A stretch of DNA of 64,000 nt from Chloroflexota bacterium (lineage in GTDB: Bacteria > Chloroflexota > Limnocylindria > Limnocylindrales > CSP1-4), in NCBI GenBank assembly GCA_019637815.1, contig JAHBUZ010000015.1:1-64000 (forward strand). Direction: 5' to 3'. How positions within the stretch are numbered: position 1 is the first letter of the stretch; every line of letters begins with the position of its first letter. Of the stretch, positions 60,350 to 64,000 are shown one piece after another. The notes beneath the pieces are model-generated. The model searched no databases. It was given only the letters and a program-made list of their open reading frames with translations, and was not told the DNA's origin. The position numbers and the translations under genes were made by a program.

Positions 60350-62113
60350 TCAGGCCGCGACCGAGACCTCGATCGTGTGATGACCGCGGGCACCATCGGG
60401 CGCCGGCCGGGTGATGTCCGCGGTCTGGACCTCGCCCGTGCCATCGGTCGCCCGTGCCGCGATCGTATGGGTCCCGGGTGCCGCATCCCAGGTCAGGAGC
60501 CACTGCACCCAGGTCGCGTCCGAGAGCGGGGTCGAGATGCTGGCCGGCAGCCAGTCGCCGCCATCGACCTGCACCTCGACGCCATCGACGCCTCGATCGG
60601 GCGCCCAGGCGACGCCCGCGATGGACACCGGTCCCGGGGACACGGTCGATCCCGGCCTGGGCACGTCGATCCGGCTCTGGGTGAGGATGGGACCCTGCTT
60701 GGCCCAGCCGAGCGGCACCCAGTACGCGTCGAAGTCCTCCCAGCGCGTGAGCACGATCTCGCTCAGCCACTTGGTGGCGCTCACGTAGCCGAACAGCCCC
60801 GGGATGATGAGGCGGGCCGGGTAGCCATGGTCGCCGGGCAGCGGCGTGCCGTTCATGCCCACGGCGATCATCGGGTCACGCGTGGGCTCCATCGCCCACT
60901 GCGTCGGGAAGCCGGCCGTGAAGCCATCCACCGATCGACCCACCAGCTGGGTGGCCTCGGCCTGGACGCCCGCCATCTCCAGCACGTCGCGGAGGTGGAC
61001 GCCGGTCCAGAGCGCGTTCCCCACGAGCCGACCACCGACCTCGTTGGAGACGCACGCGATGGTCACGTACTGGTCGAACAGGGGCATCGAGAGCAGCTGG
61101 TCGTAGGTCAGCGTGACCGGCGTGTCCACCATGCCTGTGACGGTCAGGGTCCAGGTCGAGACATCGACGCGGGGCACGATGAGGGCCGTGTCGATGCGGT
61201 AGAAGCGGTCATTGGGCATGACGAGCGGCGTGATGCCCGGCACGTCCAGCTCGCTGCCGGGTGGAAGGCTCGGCATCGGGCGGCCGGTCTGACCGGGCGC
61301 CGGTGAGCCGGTAGCGGTGCTCGGCGGCAGGGTGCTGCCGGCCGGCGGCCCACCCGCTCGACCCTCGAGCAGACCGCGACCGACGACGCCGGCCACGAGC
61401 GCGCCAGCGGTGGCCGCACCACCCGTGATGAGGAAGCGGCGACGATCCCAGTCGGGCATGGCGGCGGTGGGGACGCCACGGGGCGTGGCACCGGGCCCGG
61501 GAGTGGCGACGCCACGGGGCGTGCCGGTGACCCCGGGCCGGCCGGTGACCCCGGGCGTGGCGCCGATCCCGGGCGTGGCGCCGATCCCGGCCGGGGCATC
61601 GACCATGGGCGTGTCGGCGACCTGCGCCGTGCCGGCCACCGGGACCCCTCTCGTCCGCTGCCACGCGGGCTCGGTCATGCTCACCAGGATGCGCAGCACT
61701 CCCAGCCCTGCCGCGACCGCGAGCGCCACGGTCAGCACCGCGAGCGGCCGATCGGTGAGCGGCTGGCGCAAGGCCGCGATCGCGGCGAACCCGCCCGCCA
61801 CCAGGAACCCGATGACCGCCGCCGACCAGCGACGACGCGCTGCGACCCCCAGCGCTGCCGCGATGCCCACCGCCGCGACCACGATGACGACATTGAGCAC
61901 GAGCTTGTCGGCATCCCCGAACAGCTCGACCATGAGGTCCTTGGCACCCGGCGGCTGGAGGTCGATGACCAGGTCGCCGATGGCGATGACCAGCGACGGC
62001 GCTCCGGACAGGATGCCGGCGAGCAGCTCCCCGACCCCGATGGCGACGAGCGCGGCGATGGCGCCCGCGAGGGCCGCGGCGAGATCGGCGGATCGACTGG
62101 CGAGTGGGGACAT
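60350..62113 (-). CDS. Membrane-anchored sulfite-oxidase-like molybdoenzyme
   Basis: A 587-aa protein. Residues 10-140 hold about four TM helices. A Gly/Pro/Thr repeat linker (170-215) follows, then a twin-Arg motif DWDRRRFLITGGAATAG (from 221) with its own hydrophobic segment. The oxidoreductase molybdopterin domain has the Mo-binding Cys354 (TIACVSNEVGG) and PARLIIPGLFGYVSATKWL. A C-terminal Mo-co dimerisation (Ig-like) domain closes it. The Tat motif inside the chain suggests the enzyme part is moved across as a folded unit while the N-terminus stays in the membrane. ATG 62113 starts just before the first helix; earlier Met codons exist. Confidence 0.85.
   Translation of the reverse strand: MSPLASRSADLAAALAGAIAALVAIGVGELLAGILSGAPSLVIAIGDLVIDLQPPGAKDLMVELFGDADKLVLNVVIVVAAVGIAAALGVAARRRWSAAVIGFLVAGGFAAIAALRQPLTDRPLAVLTVALAVAAGLGVLRILVSMTEPAWQRTRGVPVAGTAQVADTPMVDAPAGIGATPGIGATPGVTGRPGVTGTPRGVATPGPGATPRGVPTAAMPDWDRRRFLITGGAATAGALVAGVVGRGLLEGRAGGPPAGSTLPPSTATGSPAPGQTGRPMPSLPPGSELDVPGITPLVMPNDRFYRIDTALIVPRVDVSTWTLTVTGMVDTPVTLTYDQLLSMPLFDQYVTIACVSNEVGGRLVGNALWTGVHLRDVLEMAGVQAEATQLVGRSVDGFTAGFPTQWAMEPTRDPMIAVGMNGTPLPGDHGYPARLIIPGLFGYVSATKWLSEIVLTRWEDFDAYWVPLGWAKQGPILTQSRIDVPRPGSTVSPGPVSIAGVAWAPDRGVDGVEVQVDGGDWLPASISTPLSDATWVQWLLTWDAAPGTHTIAARATDGTGEVQTADITRPAPDGARGHHTIEVSVAA
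61523..61594. repeat. 18-base tandem repeat in the molybdoenzyme linker
   Basis: Four units at 61523, 61541, 61559 and 61577. Units 1-2 share GCCGGTGACCCCGGGC, units 3-4 share GGCGCCGATCCCGG. They encode GVTG/GIGATP-type hexapeptides on the minus strand. Confidence 0.8.
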
Positions 62114-62203
62114 GACACCAGATACGTGTGGGGCGGCTGCGCGGATCATGGCGCGATCGTCGGCGAGGTGCATGACGATCGGATGACACCCCACCAGCGT
62201 CAT

Positions 62204-62230
62204 CGTGACGTCACGTTCGTCACGTAGCAT
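62204..62230. promoter_or_regulatory. Divergent control region: palindrome, direct repeat and -10 box
   Basis: CGTGACGTCACG (62204-62215) is a perfect palindrome. GTCACG recurs at 62210-62215 and 62219-62224, a 9-base period like OmpR-family binding sites. TAGCAT (62225-62230) ends 6 bases before the GTG of the response regulator gene. It lies between that gene and the molybdoenzyme gene, so the regulator may control both. Confidence 0.5.
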
Positions 62231-62236
62231 CGGCGC

Positions 62237-62983
62237 GTGCGTCCAGCCGCTCCCGCCCCCACCGTCCTCGTCGTCGATGATGACGCCAAGATCCGGCGTC
62301 TCGTGCGCACCTACCTCGAGCGTGACGGGCATCGGGTGGTGGAGGCCGCGGACGGCCCCGCCGCGAACGATCTGCTGCGCCGGGAGCGACCAGCCGCGGT
62401 CGTCCTCGACCTGATGCTGCCGGGCATCGACGGCCTGTCCATCATCCGGGACCTGCGGGCGGCGGTACAGGACCCGGCCCGACGACCCCCGGTCATCGTG
62501 GTGTCGGCTCGCGGGCTCACCTCGGACCGGATCGAGGGACTCGCCGTCGGCGCTGATGACTACCTCGCCAAGCCGTTCTCACCCGCCGAGCTGGCGCTTC
62601 GAGTCCGACGACTGCTCGAACGGACCGGCGGCAGCGCGGGTGACGGTGCTCGCGCCGCACGACCCCCATTGCGACTGCGTGACCTGGTAGTGGATCGTGA
62701 CCGCCACGAGGTGACGGTGGACGGACGGACCATCGACCTCTCGCCGACCGGCTTCCGCCTGCTGGTGGCGCTCCTCGAAGCGGGAGGCCGGGTGCTCACC
62801 CGGGACCAGCTGCTCGACGCGCTCTACGGGACCGACGAGGATGGCGTCCTCGACCGGACCATCGACGCCAACATCCGACGGCTTCGCGTCCAGCTGGGCG
62901 ACGACGCCGATGAGCCGCGCTACATCGCGACCGTGCGCGGCGTCGGGTATCGGGCGGTCCTCGGCTCCGGATCCACCGAGTGA
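62237..62983 (+). CDS. OmpR-type response regulator
   Basis: A 248-aa regulator. The receiver (about residues 10-125) has VLVVDDDAKIRR, the acceptor Asp in VVLDLMLPGIDG and the conserved Lys in YLAKPFSPAE. The winged helix (about 145-243) ends with the VRGVGYRAVL wing. The GTG start follows a TAGCAT box by 6 bases with no Shine-Dalgarno. The kinase gene overlaps its stop as GTGA. It faces the molybdoenzyme gene across a region with an operator-like palindrome. Confidence 0.92.
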   Translation: MRPAAPAPTVLVVDDDAKIRRLVRTYLERDGHRVVEAADGPAANDLLRRERPAAVVLDLMLPGIDGLSIIRDLRAAVQDPARRPPVIVVSARGLTSDRIEGLAVGADDYLAKPFSPAELALRVRRLLERTGGSAGDGARAARPPLRLRDLVVDRDRHEVTVDGRTIDLSPTGFRLLVALLEAGGRVLTRDQLLDALYGTDEDGVLDRTIDANIRRLRVQLGDDADEPRYIATVRGVGYRAVLGSGSTE

Positions 62984-64000
62984 GTCGCTTCGATGGGATC
63001 GCCGCTCGCGTCGCGATCGCGGCGCTGGTGGTCGCGGTGGCGGCGATGGGCGTGCTGGGTCTGGGCGTCCTGGTCATCGGCGGCCAGACGTTCAGCGAGC
63101 TCATGGTCGCCCTGGGTGTGGATGTCTCGAAGAGCGAGTCGATGTTCCAGGACTCGGTCGGTCGAGTGGTCGTCATGGGCCTCCTCGTGGCGGTCGGGCT
63201 CGCGGTCGGGCTGGCGGTCGTCGTCGGACAGCGGCTCGCGAAGCCGGTGCGCGAGGCCAGCGACGCCGCCCAGCGCATCGCTCGGGGCGACTTCGAGACG
63301 CGCCTGCCGCGCCAGGGCCCCAGGGAGATGCGCGACCTCGCGGAGTCCATCGACCGGATGGCTGCGACGCTCGCGGAGCAGCGTGCCGCACGTGACCGGT
63401 TCATCCGCGACGCGGCACACGAGCTGCGCACCCCGCTGGCCAACCTCCAGGGTTATCTCGAGGCGCTGCGCGACGGGGTCCTCCAGCCCGACGAGACCCA
63501 GTTCGACTCGCTGCTGGAGGAGACGGCCCGACTCGTCCGACTCGCGCACTCGCTCGACGCGCTCGCCGACGGCGACGCCGGTCGGATGCTCCGCCGCGCC
63601 CGGATCGACCTCGTGGCGCACGTCCGGACCGCCATCGGTCTCGTCGAGCCTGGCCTCCGTGCACGCGACATCTCGATCGAGGTGGATGCGCCGTCCGCCC
63701 GATCGGTCGACATCGATCCGGACGCGCTCGCCCAGGTCCTCGGCAACCTGTGCTCGAACGTCGCTCGATACACGCCGGTCGGAGGCCGCGCTGAGGTCGT
63801 GGTCTCGCCGATCGGGATCGATGGGGCGCGGGTCGCCATCAGCAACACCGGACCCGGCATCCCGGCCGCGGACCTGCCACACGTATTCGAGCGGTTCTAT
63901 CGCGTCGACCCCTCGCGATCGACCGAGAGCGGCGGGGCGGGCATCGGGCTGTCCATCGTGGCGCAGTTCGTCGCCGCATGGGGTGGCGAGGTGGGTGTGG
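62980..64000 (+). CDS. Sensor histidine kinase, cut by the window end
   Basis: At least 340 residues from GTG 62980; the gene runs off the right edge without a stop. Two TM helices (about residues 8-35 and 60-80) flank a short external loop (QTFSELMVALGVDVSKSES). A HAMP domain follows, then the HisKA box DAAHELRTPLANLQGYLEAL and the HATPase motifs (LCSNVARYTPVGG, SNTGPGIP, GGAGIGLSIVAQF). GTGA overlap with the response regulator makes them a coupled two-component system. The small external loop suggests a membrane or small-ligand signal. Confidence 0.92.
   Translation, partial: MSRFDGIAARVAIAALVVAVAAMGVLGLGVLVIGGQTFSELMVALGVDVSKSESMFQDSVGRVVVMGLLVAVGLAVGLAVVVGQRLAKPVREASDAAQRIARGDFETRLPRQGPREMRDLAESIDRMAATLAEQRAARDRFIRDAAHELRTPLANLQGYLEALRDGVLQPDETQFDSLLEETARLVRLAHSLDALADGDAGRMLRRARIDLVAHVRTAIGLVEPGLRARDISIEVDAPSARSVDIDPDALAQVLGNLCSNVARYTPVGGRAEVVVSPIGIDGARVAISNTGPGIPAADLPHVFERFYRVDPSRSTESGGAGIGLSIVAQFVAAWGGEVGV

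Noticed and set aside
58527..60770. 747-codon minus-strand frame over the ABC ATPase and nitrilase genes
   Set aside because: Shadow frame crossing three real plus-strand genes, without motifs or a ribosome-binding site.

Overview
This is 64 kb of very GC-rich bacterial chromosome. It is densely packed with about 60 genes on both strands, and many genes overlap by 1-4 bases. I see no rRNA, IS element, phage block or CRISPR array. One tRNA, tRNA-Gly(UCC), lies near 41.8 kb. The gene content (F420-type LLM flavoenzyme, DUF6328 protein, CUT2 sugar-type ABC importer, 7Fe ferredoxin, actinobacterial-type RpiB) fits a free-living high-GC bacterium. My best guess is Chloroflexota of the Limnocylindria/Ellin6529 type, with Actinomycetota the main alternative. 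This is an impression from gene style, not a phylogeny.

Layout. 0-12 kb: an ArgR-like regulator, an OmpR-type response regulator, the ammonium transporter amt, a GAF-histidine kinase and KefB-type antiporter on the minus strand, a divergent TetR regulator, and the glutamate synthase large subunit gltB. Amt and GltB together cover ammonium uptake and assimilation. 12-18.5 kb: a two-TM protein, a secreted beta-helix protein, and metH coupled to a DUF6328 membrane protein. 18.7-21.2 kb: a short leader peptide, an FAD oxidoreductase and a phosphotriesterase-family hydrolase form a small catabolic operon. 21.4-30.6 kb: exported proteins (PF03640 repeats, four META domains, glutaminyl cyclase, beta-propeller), an MFS transporter, proC, a YbaK-like deacylase and an LLM oxidoreductase. 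30.5-39.9 kb: a methyltransferase coupled to a cobalamin-binding protein, a NatAB-like ABC exporter, ferredoxin, an anchored cupredoxin, a zinc-ribbon protein, an SRPBCC protein, and rpiB coupled to a secreted esterase. 40-43.7 kb: a CSLREA beta-helix protein, tRNA-Gly with a tandem-HNH gene whose stop codon lies inside the tRNA gene, a small HTH protein and a pentapeptide-repeat protein. 43.7-49.3 kb: a P-type ATPase, infA, and an exported rhodanese next to a YeeE/TsuA-type thiosulfate transporter. 49.3-51.2 kb: a divergent MFS/MarR pair. 51.2-59.9 kb: a divergent catabolic locus (DapA-like, epimerase-like / isochorismatase-like, ribose-type ABC importer, nitrilase). 60-64 kb: a GlsB-type protein, a membrane-anchored sulfite-oxidase-like molybdoenzyme and a divergent two-component system cut by the right edge.

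Across the window a TANNNT hexamer repeatedly sits only 6-10 bases upstream of an ATG or GTG, on both strands. This suggests widespread leaderless transcription, and it was used to choose several starts. Several linkers in exported proteins are built from in-frame 18- or 24-base tandem repeats. The most unusual items are the HNH/tRNA overlap, the uncharacterised divergent catabolic locus, and an ArgR-like protein lacking the usual Asp-Asp arginine-binding pair.
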